Shown in pieces: positions 53,521 through 63,908 of a stretch of DNA of 64,000 bases. Each line of letters begins with the position of its first letter. The first letter of the stretch is position 1. Under the pieces are notes generated by a model. The model saw only the letters and a program-made list of their open reading frames with translations, did no database searches and was not told where the DNA came from. A program made the position numbers and the translations under genes. Origin of the DNA: Fibrobacterota bacterium (GTDB taxonomy: Bacteria; Fibrobacterota; Chitinivibrionia; Chitinivibrionales; Chitinispirillaceae); contig JAEWVR010000020.1 of assembly GCA_023459055.1 (NCBI GenBank), positions 158,646 to 222,645 of the forward strand, given 5' to 3'.

Positions 53521-53919
53521 TTACTGCTGAATCAGTTCTAGTTTTCTTAGCTCAAGAATTAGTCTGTTTTTGTCAATAGGTTTGACCAGGTATCCATCAC
53601 ATAAATTTGCGTAGGAGTTGCGGATATGATCAAAATCATTGAGTGCACTGGTCATTATTATTTTCGCGGATGAGTCACCGGAGAGTGCAGACTGTTCTTC
53701 AATGGCCCTGATCTTCTTTAATACCGTTTGCCCATCCATTTCCGGCATCATTATGTCAAGACAGATAAGATCATAATAATCGCCGGATATGAGAGCGTTT
53801 TCAACATCCTTAAGAGCTTCGAATCCGTTTGTAACACTGTTTACAGCACCAAATGTTTTTAACATTTCCTGTAACACAGTCCGGCTGATCAAGTCGTCCT
53901 CAACTACCAGCGATTTCAT
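53521..53919 (-). CDS. single-domain response regulator
   Basis: 132 aa receiver domain only: acidic pocket VVEDDL near 5, phospho-acceptor Asp in LICLDIMMPEMDG, Thr/Ser in IIMTSALND and Lys in GYLVKPIDKN. There is no output domain. It starts two bases after the stop of the large hybrid kinase, so both are expressed together and it is the likely final acceptor of that kinase's HPt domain. Confidence 0.95.
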   Translation of the reverse strand: MKSLVVEDDLISRTVLQEMLKTFGAVNSVTNGFEALKDVENALISGDYYDLICLDIMMPEMDGQTVLKKIRAIEEQSALSGDSSAKIIMTSALNDFDHIRNSYANLCDGYLVKPIDKNRLILELRKLELIQQ

Positions 53920-53921
53920 TC

Positions 53922-56900
53922 TTATAGTCCTGTGTGCGTTGACGTTTCAAGGTAGTGTACTACCTCTTTCACAAAAACACTGAATTGGTCATTAAATTGT
54001 ACAATACTATCGGAAATTGTCGAGATATTCTCTGCTCGTGCAGCAGATTCGATCGATGCGGCAGTTTGCCGTAATTGTTCTGCGCCTACATTACTTGAAG
54101 CACCTTTTATTGAATGGGCCCTTAGAATAAGCTCTTTAAGATTTTTTTTCTCAAGATGGTGCCTGAGTTGGATTAATTGTAAGGGAGTATCATCGATGAA
54201 CATTTTAAGAATTGTATGCAAAAGCGTCTGATCATTCATTAAACGGCGCATAGTTCCTTTGTAATCAAAAATAGTCATATCGCACGGTGATTCAGGTACC
54301 TGCTTTTTTATCTGAATGGCGGCTGGATCTTTTGGCATGAAGTGAGATTTAAGCAGTTGTTTGAGTCGATCGGGATCGAATGGCTTTGAAAGATATGCAT
54401 TCATACCAGCGCTCAGGCATGCATGATGATCCTCACGGGTTGCGTTGGCGGTCATTGCAATTATCGGCACATTGTGGTCAAGCACCGCAGATGAATTATC
54501 ACGGATAATTTTTGTCGCCTGAAAGCCATCCATTTCAGGCATCTGAAGGTCCATGAGTACAAGATTAAAGGTTTCCTTTTTCAAAAATTCTATCGCTTCA
54601 GAACCGTTGGATGCGATCTTTATTGTTTCGAATCCGAGGTTTTTTAGAATGCCCACAGCGACTTCCTGATTGATCAGGGAATCTTCAACCAGCAGGATTC
54701 CTGAACCGGCAAGGTTATCATGTGTCAGGAACGTAGTGTCAACAGTATTATCTGATGTAAGTTGTGCACTCCGGATGTCTGTGTTACTGACAATCTGGCA
54801 ATTAACTGTAAACCAGAATGTTGCACCATGTCCGAAATCACTTTCCATACCGATAGTTCCGCCAAGCAGTTCAGTCAGACGCTTTGAGATGGCAAGCCCG
54901 AGTCCGGTACCTCCAAATTTGCGATTTATACTGCTGTCTATTTGTGAAAAAAAAGTAAAAAGAAGATGCTGCTTACCAGAGGGAACTCCGATACCGGTGT
55001 CAGATATATGAAATCTGATAACGCATGAATCGGCTTTAACTGTGTCAAGGGTACAGCGTACTTGAATGGACCCGCGTTCTGTAAATTTAAAGGCATTGCT
55101 TAATAAATTGACAAGAATCTGTCTGATACGAAGCGGGTCGCTGATAAGATGGGGGGGTATATCAGCGTCAATAGAACTTGTTAATGCAATACTCTTCCGC
55201 TGTGCCTCAAACCGGAACGCGTTGATTGTGTTGTCAAGAAGCTGGTGAATGTCAAATGAAGTATTGTCAATGTCAATTTTTCCTGCTTCAATTTTTGAAA
55301 AATCAAGGATGTCGTTGATTAATGAGAGGAGCGAATCTCCACTGCTTTTAATAATCTGTGTATAATGACGCTGCTTTTCTGTCAAATCAGTTTCCAGGAG
55401 CAGGTGTGTCATACCGATAACGCCATTCATGGGTGTTCTGATCTCATGGCTCATAGTTGCAAGAAAGTTGCTTTTGGCAGCATTTGCCTCTTCTGCCTGA
55501 GCAGCAAGTGCATTAGCGCGGGCCGTTTCAAATTCCAGAAACTGGTTTACTTTTTTAATGTCAAGAAGTGCCTGTTTCCGGTCAGTGATATCTCGGGAAG
55601 CAGCATAGACAAGGCCATTTTTTTGTGTCGACCGCCACTCAATCCACCGGTATGAATGATCTTTACATTTGTATCTGCATTCAAAGGTAACCTTCAACGA
55701 TTCATCACCAAGTTGTGAAATGATTTCCAGAATATATCCGATATCATCAGGGTGAATAAAATGTGAAATGTTTTTTCCTTTAAAATAGCATAAATCATAA
55801 CCAAGTACACGTTCCCATTCCGGATTTACCCGTATAAAATTTCCGGCAGTATCGGTAATGCAGAGCAGATCCATACTTGAATTAAAATACCGGTCAAGTT
55901 CGTCACTTTTTAACAACAGTGCATTTTCTGCATCTTTCTGGTTCTGAATGTTTACATATGTTTCAAGTAGTTTTATACGCGAGTTGACTAATATTCTTTT
56001 GACAGATTTAAGTACCGCAATTCGCACTCCATCACTGCGGATAATATACCGTTCAACATTCTCAACATCGGTACCTGATGAAAGAATGGGACAGCTATCA
56101 GGGATGTCGGGGCAGATGTATGTTTTACAGTGACGCCCTCTGACCTGTAATAAATCTTTTCCAAGCAACGCTAGTGCTGCAGAGTTGACCTGTTCAATAA
56201 GCATCGTTTCAGCATCAACAATAACGACACCGGCACTGATATTGTCAATAAGTGTACGAAGATACAGTTCATTGTTTTGAAGCTGCTGTTCAAAAAGTTT
56301 TCTCGTTGTAATGTCAAGTAAGAAGCCTCTGAGGCCAACCGGTTTACCGTTATTAACAATAAGTGTTGTATAAGCCATTGCCTCAAAGATGTTCCCGGTG
56401 TTATCCTGGGCTTTGAATTCAATATAACTGCCGGAAAACCCTGATGTTCTTGATATCAGACGATTAAATACCGTTAACTTATCGTCGTCGTGGACAAAAT
56501 TCAGCAGATTGTATTTATTGTTTTTAAGATCCGGATCAAGGCCAAAACGCTTCAAACCATGTCCGTTGATATAGGTGGCATTAAAATCAAAGTCTGTTTC
56601 AAAGATTGTTTCAGGGAATATTTCTGCGAGTTGCTTGTAGCGGGCTTCACTTTGAAGCAGTGTTTCATCATGTAATTTCTGACTGGTAATGTCATGAAAT
56701 GATGTCGCAAACGCTTTAAGTTCATTAGACACCGGATCGTAAACCGGTACAGTGTTTATTTGCAACCAGGTGCAACTATTCTCAGTTTTATAGATACCAA
56801 GAACAAGATTGTGCACAGCTTTCTTTTCCGACAGAACTCTGGCTGCAGGGTATTCATCCTGTTTGATCACACTTCCTGATTCGTTAACACATTCCCATTT

Positions 56901-57599
56901 GCAAAATAAAAAGGGAGGAAGGTATTTTATTTCATCAAAACGTTGCTCAAGAATATTTTCTGCGGAACGGTTACACTCAATTACAGATCCGTTAATGTCC
57001 TGGAGAATAACTCCTTCTGTCAACGATGAAAAAAGTGACTGCCATCGGGCATCCCTGTATTTCAATTGTAACGATTTTTCGTGCAGGGTTTTTGCTTTGT
57101 AAAATACGACCAATGCAACAAAACCGCTGAATGCTGAAAATAGTGCTGTGTTGATAAAGGTTATGAGCAGGTCGTTTGTGTCGTGATAAATGGTGAATGC
57201 TACTGTTCCAATCGCAACAGCCAGACTTGTTATAACGATTGGTGCCGGGTACAGAAGGGATGCCCAGACGATCGGTGCAATTAAAACCAGCAGAAATCCC
57301 AGGCCATTACTGTGTAATGATTCAAACGCTATTCCGCACCCCAAAACCGGTACAATGGAAACGGGAAATACCCATTCAAGAAGTCTGGGTCGCGGACGTA
57401 ACCACAACCATGCTAATGAAATTATAAGATTAATCGTTGCAATCGCTAACCCGATTTTAGTTGTTTCAGATTTACTGGATGCAATTACAAATACTGCGAT
57501 AAAAAACGGACCAAGAACTGAGTACAAAATCAGTGCAAGGCGTCGCAGATTTGCCGGAGATTCATCAAAAAGTGAGTAAAAATTGGTAGCTTTCATCAA
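53922..57599 (-). CDS. hybrid histidine kinase with PAS, receiver and HPt domains
   Basis: 1225 aa inner-membrane sensor. About five membrane helices in 1-180 ([20 protein letters not shown] first). Four PAS/PAC segments between ~190 and ~690 (for example [40 protein letters not shown]). HisKA with phospho-His718 in [14 protein letters not shown]; HATPase with [12 protein letters not shown] and [13 protein letters not shown]; receiver with Asp1017 in [13 protein letters not shown]; HPt with His1162 in [14 protein letters not shown] full four-step phosphorelay in one protein, with a single-domain response regulator next to it. Signal unknown. Confidence 0.95.
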   Translation of the reverse strand: MMKATNFYSLFDESPANLRRLALILYSVLGPFFIAVFVIASSKSETTKIGLAIATINLIISLAWLWLRPRPRLLEWVFPVSIVPVLGCGIAFESLHSNGLGFLLVLIAPIVWASLLYPAPIVITSLAVAIGTVAFTIYHDTNDLLITFINTALFSAFSGFVALVVFYKAKTLHEKSLQLKYRDARWQSLFSSLTEGVILQDINGSVIECNRSAENILEQRFDEIKYLPPFLFCKWECVNESGSVIKQDEYPAARVLSEKKAVHNLVLGIYKTENSCTWLQINTVPVYDPVSNELKAFATSFHDITSQKLHDETLLQSEARYKQLAEIFPETIFETDFDFNATYINGHGLKRFGLDPDLKNNKYNLLNFVHDDDKLTVFNRLISRTSGFSGSYIEFKAQDNTGNIFEAMAYTTLIVNNGKPVGLRGFLLDITTRKLFEQQLQNNELYLRTLIDNISAGVVIVDAETMLIEQVNSAALALLGKDLLQVRGRHCKTYICPDIPDSCPILSSGTDVENVERYIIRSDGVRIAVLKSVKRILVNSRIKLLETYVNIQNQKDAENALLLKSDELDRYFNSSMDLLCITDTAGNFIRVNPEWERVLGYDLCYFKGKNISHFIHPDDIGYILEIISQLGDESLKVTFECRYKCKDHSYRWIEWRSTQKNGLVYAASRDITDRKQALLDIKKVNQFLEFETARANALAAQAEEANAAKSNFLATMSHEIRTPMNGVIGMTHLLLETDLTEKQRHYTQIIKSSGDSLLSLINDILDFSKIEAGKIDIDNTSFDIHQLLDNTINAFRFEAQRKSIALTSSIDADIPPHLISDPLRIRQILVNLLSNAFKFTERGSIQVRCTLDTVKADSCVIRFHISDTGIGVPSGKQHLLFTFFSQIDSSINRKFGGTGLGLAISKRLTELLGGTIGMESDFGHGATFWFTVNCQIVSNTDIRSAQLTSDNTVDTTFLTHDNLAGSGILLVEDSLINQEVAVGILKNLGFETIKIASNGSEAIEFLKKETFNLVLMDLQMPEMDGFQATKIIRDNSSAVLDHNVPIIAMTANATREDHHACLSAGMNAYLSKPFDPDRLKQLLKSHFMPKDPAAIQIKKQVPESPCDMTIFDYKGTMRRLMNDQTLLHTILKMFIDDTPLQLIQLRHHLEKKNLKELILRAHSIKGASSNVGAEQLRQTAASIESAARAENISTISDSIVQFNDQFSVFVKEVVHYLETSTHTGL

Positions 57600-58050
57600 T
57601 CCTGCTTACCTTTTTATACATCAGGATTTCATTTCGTTCCTGTGTGACTGGTATGGTATCTGATCAATTTTCTGCTGGTACAGGAAAAATTAATCGATAG
57701 TGGTATAACCTAAGAATTATTTTGCACTAAATATATCATTGCGAACAGGTTCACGAGACCGTGCGATTAAAAGTGATTAAAAACCGCATGTTATGTCAAT
57801 GGTTTATGTAACTTTTCACAAAGTATACCGGTATAGCATCATTTCATTGTAATTAGTGGTGCTATATCCTGCCTGGTGCACAATAGATCATGTCTGTACA
57901 CCACGATAATGTGTCACTCATGATTATATATAAAAATATGGCTTATTGTCGATATATATGTGATGTCTGCAATGTTGTCAGTGCTGTGTATGATCTGGTA
58001 GGTTTTCAGTGATACGGATATATATTAAAATAAATACAGAATAAGTCGGG
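57600..58050. other. AT-rich divergent intergenic region
   Basis: 451 bp between the hybrid kinase and penicillin-binding protein genes, probably holding both promoters. A short palindrome TATACCGGTATA at about 57824-57835 could be an operator. No gene or stable hairpin is seen. Confidence 0.4.
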
Positions 58051-61000
58051 ATGGGAATAGTGAATAAGCAAAAGGGTATACTCATAATATTTTTTTCGAT
58101 AGTGATTATTGTCGGGTTTTATTTTGGTACGGAATTCCTTTTTGAATGGTATATCGATTTTTCAGCAAAAAAACTTGTTCAGCTTGAACGGGATGGTTTG
58201 CTTTCGCGAAACTACGGCTACGTCTGGCAGGAAATAAATGACAATAAAGACATGAATCTTGCTGAACAGACCATTACAACGGGACTCAATGGGTTTGATA
58301 TAAGGGATAATGCACGGCAGGGTAAAACAAAAAATTTCCCGTCACTTGCAGCTGTTGCAGAGCTTAACAAAATAAAAAGTCTTAATCGTACTATACGTGT
58401 AAATGATCGAAATGGAATTGTTCTGGCAAACATTCAGACAATCCACACGAGTGTTAATCTGAATGATTTGAATGAGATATTGTTGAATTCGTTGATCGCA
58501 ACGGAAGATAAGCATTACTATACGCGCAATCATGGTTATGATTTTACTGCAATAATGCGGGCAACCGCTAAAGCTGCACTACGGTCTTTAACTACGTTAA
58601 AAGTTCAATATCCCAGAGGCAGCAGTACAATCCAGATGCAGGTAGCACGTTTTCTGCTTATGAAATATGATCGTCGCGGTTTTGCATATACAGAGAAAAG
58701 TATTGTAAGAAAATTGAACGAGCTTAAGCTGAGTCAGGCATTGGGGATGACTTACTCCAAAGATGAAATTCTTTATTTTTATGTAAATCACTGCGTGACA
58801 GCAGGACGGGGGATGCTTGGGTATCATGATATCAGTATGGGCCTTTTTGGAGTAACACCTGATAAATTGAGTATTCCGCAAAGTTTATATCTGTCACGCA
58901 TTGTCAAGTGGAACCGTCAGGTTCCGCAAAAAATAATAAATCAGATAAAAGCCAATATGCCGGCATTGCGAGAGCAATTCCGGTGGGATAGAAACGATGA
59001 GATTGAAATCAGCGCAGCACTTGATACGTTGACATTTCTCGATCCCCGGCCGGTTATTACATCAAATAGCTGTGTTCTTGATCTCGCCAATGAATACTGG
59101 AAAATGATTTGCCGTCAGAATGGTATGAACAGTAGTGAAATTGCACAGATGGATATTGCAGATCCCGAAAGCACTATCCGCAGGTATGGCAATTGTACGA
59201 TAACGCTCACACTTGATTACCGGCTTCAAAAACTGCTTGAAAATAGTGTTAGTAAAAGAGGATTCGGATCCGACACACTAATACGTACGGATGTCCGTCT
59301 CGGTGGGGAAGGGTTTACCTTTTCTGCTGAAACTATTCCATCAGATTCGATGCGTCAGGTGATGGTTATGGAAAATGATACGACATTTACGTTTGATAAT
59401 GGGGTGACAGCTTCTTTACACAGTGGTGATACAATAGTGTGCAACATCCGCTATAAAAAGCTGGAGAACGATTCAATACGGCGGTCGTGTTTTTATTACA
59501 AACGGGATACACTGCGGGTAAGCGGGCAATATTATGCATACGCAATAATGGATTCCAAAAGCGGAAAACTGCTTGCATACAGTTCTCGCGATAAACTTGG
59601 AAGCAGACTTCAATCGTTAAATGTTAATAAGACGCCCAATGGTTCAAGCGTTGCAAAGCCGCTCACTTATGCCCTGAATTATGATCTTGGTGTTTATCTT
59701 CCATCAGATATGTCAAGTGATGATGAGGAGTATACGGATACCAGTCTCTGGGCGCGTACCCGTATTATCAAGAACAGCGTTGCAGTAGGAATGAATTACA
59801 AGAATGTTCCCGATATCAATGGCTACGATGTACATAATCACAATGACACCTTTGAAGGGTATGATTTTCTCTTTAATCACCTTTCGAATTCAAATAACAT
59901 TGTTGCTGTTGAGACGATGTACAGACTTACTAATGCATTAAGGAACAACAGTAGCAGAGTCCGGCAGTTAATGGACAGAACGGGAATTTCATCACTTCAG
60001 GAAAAACAGAGTCTGACAGGGCCGGAGTTTTATTCCGCACTTGTATCTATTGTCAGTAAGTCAAATGACCGTTTTTCATCAAATTATTCATCGGTCCTTG
60101 GTACTGTTGAACTGACACTGTGTGAACAGATGCATCTATTCAATGTACTTTATAACAACCGGCTCATAGAGGCACCATTTTCACATCCATCATTATTTGT
60201 AAAAACAGTGTCACTTGCCGGAAGTACAGTCACGTTTAATGATGATTTAAAGGCGTATACGCTGTTTGACGATCTGAAAAATATCCGTCCTGTACATCTG
60301 GCGCTTCATAAACGTCTTGTATCTAACCGTAATGATCAGCTGGGGATGTATGATCATTGTGGTGATGAATCCACATATCTGAGTAACTTTGCAAAAAGCG
60401 GTACTACTGATGACATTATAAAACCATTTAATGTTGATATTACCGATTCGTCCAGAACCAATTACGGTCTATGGAATGCTGTATTGTATATTCGTTTGAC
60501 AAAAGAGGATTTGAAACATGCAATGTACAGTGATTCTCTGGTGATAAAACAGCTGCATTCTTCCGTTATGGATTCTGTTCCTGATGAAGAATATCTTGAT
60601 ATTACACTGGCCTGTATCGGTGAATCCAACCGGCATTATACCGGGGAACGGGATGGAAAATCGCTGCATGGGTATGTATCACGGGATATACTTCATAAAT
60701 TCGGAGTTGCCTGCACCACAGGATTCTATGCACGGTATGAAGACAGTCTGACAAAAAATGTATCAGCGCGTAGAAAGTATATGACTAATGACAAATCAAA
60801 TCTGCCTTTTATGTCAAGAACGATTGTTAACCTGAAAAGTATATTTGGACCGAAAGCTGCTATTGATGAACTGCATTTTGATAGTGATCTGCGGCTAAGA
60901 GGAAAAAGTTACCGCACAATGATCAGGTTTGCAAAATACACCGGTGATCAGTCGCGGGAATATTATACTTTGATAGATTCATTAAAAAAGGGTGTACCGC

Positions 61001-61122
61001 GAGAGGATGCGATTCGCATTATCAGGAAAATTACAACGATCAAAACAGACAATAATGTTCTGAACCGGGACATGGAGCGGGCTTGTGCGGCGTTGCTTAA
61101 GAGTCTTGAGCAGATTAAATGA
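58051..61122 (+). CDS. divergent class A penicillin-binding protein (GT51 + transpeptidase-like)
   Basis: 1023 aa, one N-terminal membrane helix (GILIIFFSIVIIVGFYFGTE). GT51 glycosyltransferase: LIATEDKHYYTRNHGYDF with the catalytic Glu at 152, RGSSTIQMQVARFLLMKYD near 190 and LKLSQALGMTYSKDEILYFY near 230. Transpeptidase-like part: SVAK with Ser533/Lys536 in NGSSVAKPLTYALN, SNN at 614-616, and KSGTT at 782-786. All three motifs are present, but the surroundings depart from common PBP1 (GST-xK context is NGSSVAK) and the protein is longer (usual 700-900). Polymerises and crosslinks peptidoglycan. Weak ribosome site; a GTG three codons on is possible. Confidence 0.85.
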   Translation: MGIVNKQKGILIIFFSIVIIVGFYFGTEFLFEWYIDFSAKKLVQLERDGLLSRNYGYVWQEINDNKDMNLAEQTITTGLNGFDIRDNARQGKTKNFPSLAAVAELNKIKSLNRTIRVNDRNGIVLANIQTIHTSVNLNDLNEILLNSLIATEDKHYYTRNHGYDFTAIMRATAKAALRSLTTLKVQYPRGSSTIQMQVARFLLMKYDRRGFAYTEKSIVRKLNELKLSQALGMTYSKDEILYFYVNHCVTAGRGMLGYHDISMGLFGVTPDKLSIPQSLYLSRIVKWNRQVPQKIINQIKANMPALREQFRWDRNDEIEISAALDTLTFLDPRPVITSNSCVLDLANEYWKMICRQNGMNSSEIAQMDIADPESTIRRYGNCTITLTLDYRLQKLLENSVSKRGFGSDTLIRTDVRLGGEGFTFSAETIPSDSMRQVMVMENDTTFTFDNGVTASLHSGDTIVCNIRYKKLENDSIRRSCFYYKRDTLRVSGQYYAYAIMDSKSGKLLAYSSRDKLGSRLQSLNVNKTPNGSSVAKPLTYALNYDLGVYLPSDMSSDDEEYTDTSLWARTRIIKNSVAVGMNYKNVPDINGYDVHNHNDTFEGYDFLFNHLSNSNNIVAVETMYRLTNALRNNSSRVRQLMDRTGISSLQEKQSLTGPEFYSALVSIVSKSNDRFSSNYSSVLGTVELTLCEQMHLFNVLYNNRLIEAPFSHPSLFVKTVSLAGSTVTFNDDLKAYTLFDDLKNIRPVHLALHKRLVSNRNDQLGMYDHCGDESTYLSNFAKSGTTDDIIKPFNVDITDSSRTNYGLWNAVLYIRLTKEDLKHAMYSDSLVIKQLHSSVMDSVPDEEYLDITLACIGESNRHYTGERDGKSLHGYVSRDILHKFGVACTTGFYARYEDSLTKNVSARRKYMTNDKSNLPFMSRTIVNLKSIFGPKAAIDELHFDSDLRLRGKSYRTMIRFAKYTGDQSREYYTLIDSLKKGVPREDAIRIIRKITTIKTDNNVLNRDMERACAALLKSLEQIK

Positions 61123-61414
61123 CGTTTGTCACGATAGTCTTGTTTTTGTCAAGAACAGATATTAAGAATTCTCTTCATTTTAAAAGTATCAAATTCTTTT
61201 AAGGCCTGTTTATAAACTCTGTAGCAGTTTGTCACAAGGTGCTGTTGATGCTTCACAGAGTGTTATTACTTTTTCATTATGGAAATGTAATTCTACAGCG
61301 GCAGTCATTGTAATGGTTTTACCAGCCATATGCCGATTATTAATGGTTTTACTAGCCATTTAACTGTTTTGCCAGGCAGACACCAATTTCTAAATGTTGG
61401 TCACTTACTTGTAA
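61123..61414. other. intergenic region with a 19-bp direct repeat
   Basis: TAATGGTTTTACCAGCCAT (61311-61329) recurs as TAATGGTTTTACTAGCCAT (61341-61359). Possibly the remains of an insertion-sequence end. No gene is supported. Confidence 0.5.
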
Positions 61415-61705
61415 TCATTTCACATATCTTGACCAGAAGCTTCGTTTGTGGCCATGTGCCTCAATGATCTGCTCTTTGAAAACTTCATGTTTGTTAAATT
61501 CTTTCCAGTCGGTTACGGACTCTGAGAGCTTATCCAGCTTCTTCAGTTTAGCCTGTTTATTGCCATCCCGGTACCCATCGTAAAGGCGCAAACTGCCCCG
61601 GAGAATATGGTCGAGGGCAAAAAGAAACGCCCCGGAAGCGTGCTGGACCCTGTCCGATTCGAAATAGATTGCACTTGACCCTGTCCGATTCGAAATAGAT
61701 TGCAC
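61415..61705 (-). CDS. short frame of doubtful status, possible gene remnant
   Basis: 96 codons. The C-terminal part (KLDKLSESVTDWKEFNKHEV, then IIEAHGHKRSFWSRYVK) has protein-like composition, but the N-terminal ~20 codons lie within the 31-bp tandem duplication (61646-61707), so the true start was lost or altered. No family recognised. Probably the 3' part of a gene broken near the toxin-antitoxin pair. Confidence 0.35.
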   Translation of the reverse strand: MQSISNRTGSSAIYFESDRVQHASGAFLFALDHILRGSLRLYDGYRDGNKQAKLKKLDKLSESVTDWKEFNKHEVFKEQIIEAHGHKRSFWSRYVK

Positions 61706-61707
61706 TT
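61646..61707. repeat. 31-bp exact tandem duplication
   Basis: Two adjacent identical units beginning GACCCTGTCCGATTCGAAAT. A third partial GACCC follows. It lies 40 bp upstream of the Phd-type antitoxin gene and covers the start of the minus-strand frame. Confidence 0.95.
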
Positions 61708-61747
61708 GACCCGTTTATGGTCTATATTTAGACATAGGAGGTGTCGT

Positions 61748-62023
61748 ATGAAATACTCAACCCAGATCAGGCCGATCAGTTATTTGAAGGCCCATACTGC
61801 CGAAATTGTAAGAACCATGTCTGAAAGCACTGAACCGCTGATCATCACCCAGAACGGTGAAGCAAAGGTGGTCATGCAGGACATTTCCAGCTACGAGCAG
61901 AGTCAAGAGACGATGGCGCTTCTAAAGATTCTTGCCCTTGGTTCCAAGCAGGTCGAAGAGGGTCGCGTCCAGCCAGCTGCAGATGTGTTTAGTCGTATCC
62001 GTGCCCGCAGGAACAGCAAGTAA
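61748..62023 (+). CDS. Phd/YefM-type antitoxin
   Basis: 91 aa. MKYSTQIRPISYLKAHTAEI followed by VRTMSESTEPLIITQNGEAK is the Phd/YefM N-terminal DNA-binding and dimerisation pattern, followed by VVMQDISSYEQSQET and a flexible C-terminus that would bind the toxin. AGGAGGTG lies four bases before the ATG. The stop overlaps the toxin start (TAATG). Promoter-like TATATT and a TCTATATTTAGA palindrome just upstream (about 61720-61731) could be the autoregulatory operator. Confidence 0.93.
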   Translation: MKYSTQIRPISYLKAHTAEIVRTMSESTEPLIITQNGEAKVVMQDISSYEQSQETMALLKILALGSKQVEEGRVQPAADVFSRIRARRNSK

Positions 62024-62349
62024 TGAGCTTTGCTGTTTTTTTGACGGACGATGCTGCCGCTGACCTTGAAGAGCTATACGATTATCTGAACACTCACACT
62101 GTGGATGACCGTGCTGACTACGTGCTTGGCGAGATTGAACGCGTTTTCCAAAGTTTGGACAGCGAACCGTATCGCGGCTCTTTTCCGAAGGAACTGCTGG
62201 CGTTAGGCATTCGTGACTTTCGGGAGATCTACTTCAAGCCATATCGCATCATATACCGCGTGATCGAAGACCGGGTGTATGTGTTGGTCATCGCTGACGG
62301 TCGGCGAGATATGCAGGCTCTGTTGCAGAGACGTTTGCTGCAAAGTTAA
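62023..62349 (+). CDS. ParE/RelE-superfamily toxin
   Basis: 108 aa. FLTDDAAADLEELYDYLNTH at the N-terminus, then PYRGSFPKELLALGIRDFRE, IYFKPYRIIYRVIEDRVYVL and VIADGRRDMQALLQRRLL are typical of ParE/RelE toxins (the Arg-rich YRIIYRV strand and DGRRDM end). It may inhibit gyrase (ParE) or cleave mRNA (RelE); sequence alone does not decide, but the DxxDLxxLxxY helix and the RDxxxLLxxR end favour ParE. Overlaps the antitoxin stop by one base. Confidence 0.93.
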   Translation: MSFAVFLTDDAAADLEELYDYLNTHTVDDRADYVLGEIERVFQSLDSEPYRGSFPKELLALGIRDFREIYFKPYRIIYRVIEDRVYVLVIADGRRDMQALLQRRLLQS

Positions 62350-62350
62350 A

Positions 62351-62374
62351 AGCCCGGTGCAAAACCGGGTTTTG
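62351..62374 (+). terminator. intrinsic terminator after the toxin gene
   Basis: CCCGGT-GCAAA-ACCGGG stem followed by TTTTG, 4 bp after the ParE stop. Confidence 0.8.
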
Positions 62375-62741
62375 TGATAGGTTGGGAATGAGGTCGCTCC
62401 CTATTTTTGTTTGTCCAGATAGAACTCCTGAAATTCAAAACTGAGCAGTTCCCGGCGAACAATCATTTGTGAAGCTCGCAGACAGTACTATTGTCAAACG
62501 GAAAGGAAATCTACCATGGCGATACAACGTCGGCATAAAAAAAACTTTGAAAACATTTCCTTAAGTGTACACCCGAGTGATGAGTAAATGTCAATTTAAT
62601 GTAACGCAAGTTGCAGAAAAAGCTGGAAAATAGACGAAAGAGCCAGAAAGAGGGTTAGGCTTGTAAAAAACTGATTGTGTTTGAAATAACAAGAAAAGAG
62701 CGCGTTCTCCTGGCTTCTGGAAAACGGGCTAAATTCTTAAA
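62375..62741. other. intergenic region between toxin gene and tmRNA
   Basis: 367 bp. No open frame or hairpin that can be supported. This is the sequence directly downstream (3') of ssrA, a common integration point, but no copy of the tmRNA 3' end was found nearby. Confidence 0.4.
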
Positions 62742-63088
62742 TGGAGGTGAGGGGAGTTGAACCCCTGTCCGGAAAACATTCAATATGGGCCGCTACATGT
62801 TTAGCCTTTCTATTGATCTCGCCATACTGTACGCGGAGAGACACGCTTACAATACAGCCAGTATTTTTTATCTCATCTGAATGCCAACACCCTCATTCAA
62901 ACCAGCGCATTAATTGCTCAGACAGAAATAAGCGCGATCCCTGCCCGAGTTGCCGCTTTAATTAAGCAGCGATTGCGTAAGAATAATCTTCTGCAATTAT
63001 AGTTTACCGGATGATTTACGAGGCCAACCGATATCCTCGACATGCTGCCCGCTATCCCCTGTATCCCGTCGATAGCCAATACACCCCC
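62742..63088 (-). ncRNA. ssrA: transfer-messenger RNA (tmRNA)
   Basis: 347 nt. 5' GGGGGTG pairs with 3' CACCTCC (one G-U) and discriminator A; CCA is not encoded. The T-arm is AGGGG-TTCAACT-CCCCT. Near the 5' end GGTTGGCCTCGTAAATC resembles the pseudoknot region before the tag. The tag reading frame GCA GAA GAT TAT TCT TAC GCA ATC GCT GCT TAA gives AEDYSYAIAA, preceded by CTATAATT in the place of the usual -6 A/U-rich signal. Rescues stalled ribosomes with SmpB and marks the products for degradation. Confidence 0.93.
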
Positions 63089-63245
63089 AAAATTTAAAAG
63101 AACTGTCAGGTTATCAGACAACCCACTTAATCTAAATATACATCCACCAGGTATAAAATTGCAAACCTGTTATGCGAATTCAGTGTACTGGCTTCGATAA
63201 GATTATTGTTACGGCTTAAGGGAAAAGTACACCAGGTGATTTCTA

Positions 63246-63668
63246 CTATCTGCCACTTGCACTTTTACAGACAATAAAAAGATCATCATCGTTGTAAAAG
63301 ATAGTATCAGGACCGGCACTCCGTATCATCAGGCCCGCTGGCAGGTCGAGCGAAACTGATGATGATGGTCTGATCTGGTAGGGTATACCCCAGAGGTCGA
63401 TGGATGGATCCCGGGCTACATTCTTTTTGCTTTTATTTTTTTCTCTGATATAATCACGCCATTGGAATTCATTTTTTGATGGAATCGGGATATTATTTGC
63501 TGTGAAGTCAAGGAATATCTGGTGTTCGAGCTGATCTATTTCATATTTGGTCATTATCCTTTTTGTCAGATCGGATGATGAGACAAGATAATTGATAAAC
63601 TGCTGATGAAATTTAACTACCAGAAAAATAATGCCACAAACTATCAAAAGCTTCATGTATCCAGACAT
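63246..63668 (-). CDS. small membrane-anchored protein with pseudopilin-like C-terminus
   Basis: 140 aa. One N-terminal hydrophobic helix (MKLLIVCGIIFLVVKF), then a soluble part whose end, DPSIDLWGIPYQIRPSSS and AGLMIRSAGPDTIFYNDDDL, resembles the 'DxWGxPY...SxGPDgxxgTxDD' motif of type II secretion major pseudopilins (GspG), including the calcium-site Asp region. A prepilin peptidase site (GFTLxE) is not present, so it is not an ordinary pseudopilin. No linked secretion genes in the window. Confidence 0.6.
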   Translation of the reverse strand: MSGYMKLLIVCGIIFLVVKFHQQFINYLVSSSDLTKRIMTKYEIDQLEHQIFLDFTANNIPIPSKNEFQWRDYIREKNKSKKNVARDPSIDLWGIPYQIRPSSSVSLDLPAGLMIRSAGPDTIFYNDDDLFIVCKSASGR

Positions 63669-63908
63669 AGTGTGTCTCCGTATGATAGTGTCTCATGTAT
63701 TATACATGATTTAGTGAGTAATTACGATAGAAATCATACCGCAGGTCGGAGTACTTAAATTTTACAGGCGCATCATGCCGGACTACTACTGATTATAGCT
63801 GAGCTGAGGTGTTGGAGTGCGTATATTGCATTGTTAAGACGATTAGAATACTGTGCCAGGCATAAGACGCCCCCCAATGTCGTTAACTTAAGATTTACAC
63901 GTAAGACT

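Noticed and set aside
61311..61359. Short CRISPR or att site in the intergenic region
   Set aside because: Only two 19-bp copies with an 11-bp gap, no integrase; kept only as a direct repeat.
62742..62800. tRNA gene suggested by the T-arm sequence
   Set aside because: The T-arm and acceptor pair with sequence 330 nt away, as in tmRNA; there is no anticodon arm.
62741..63121. Open frames across the tmRNA
   Set aside because: Both lie inside or across ssrA, whose structure and tag are clear.
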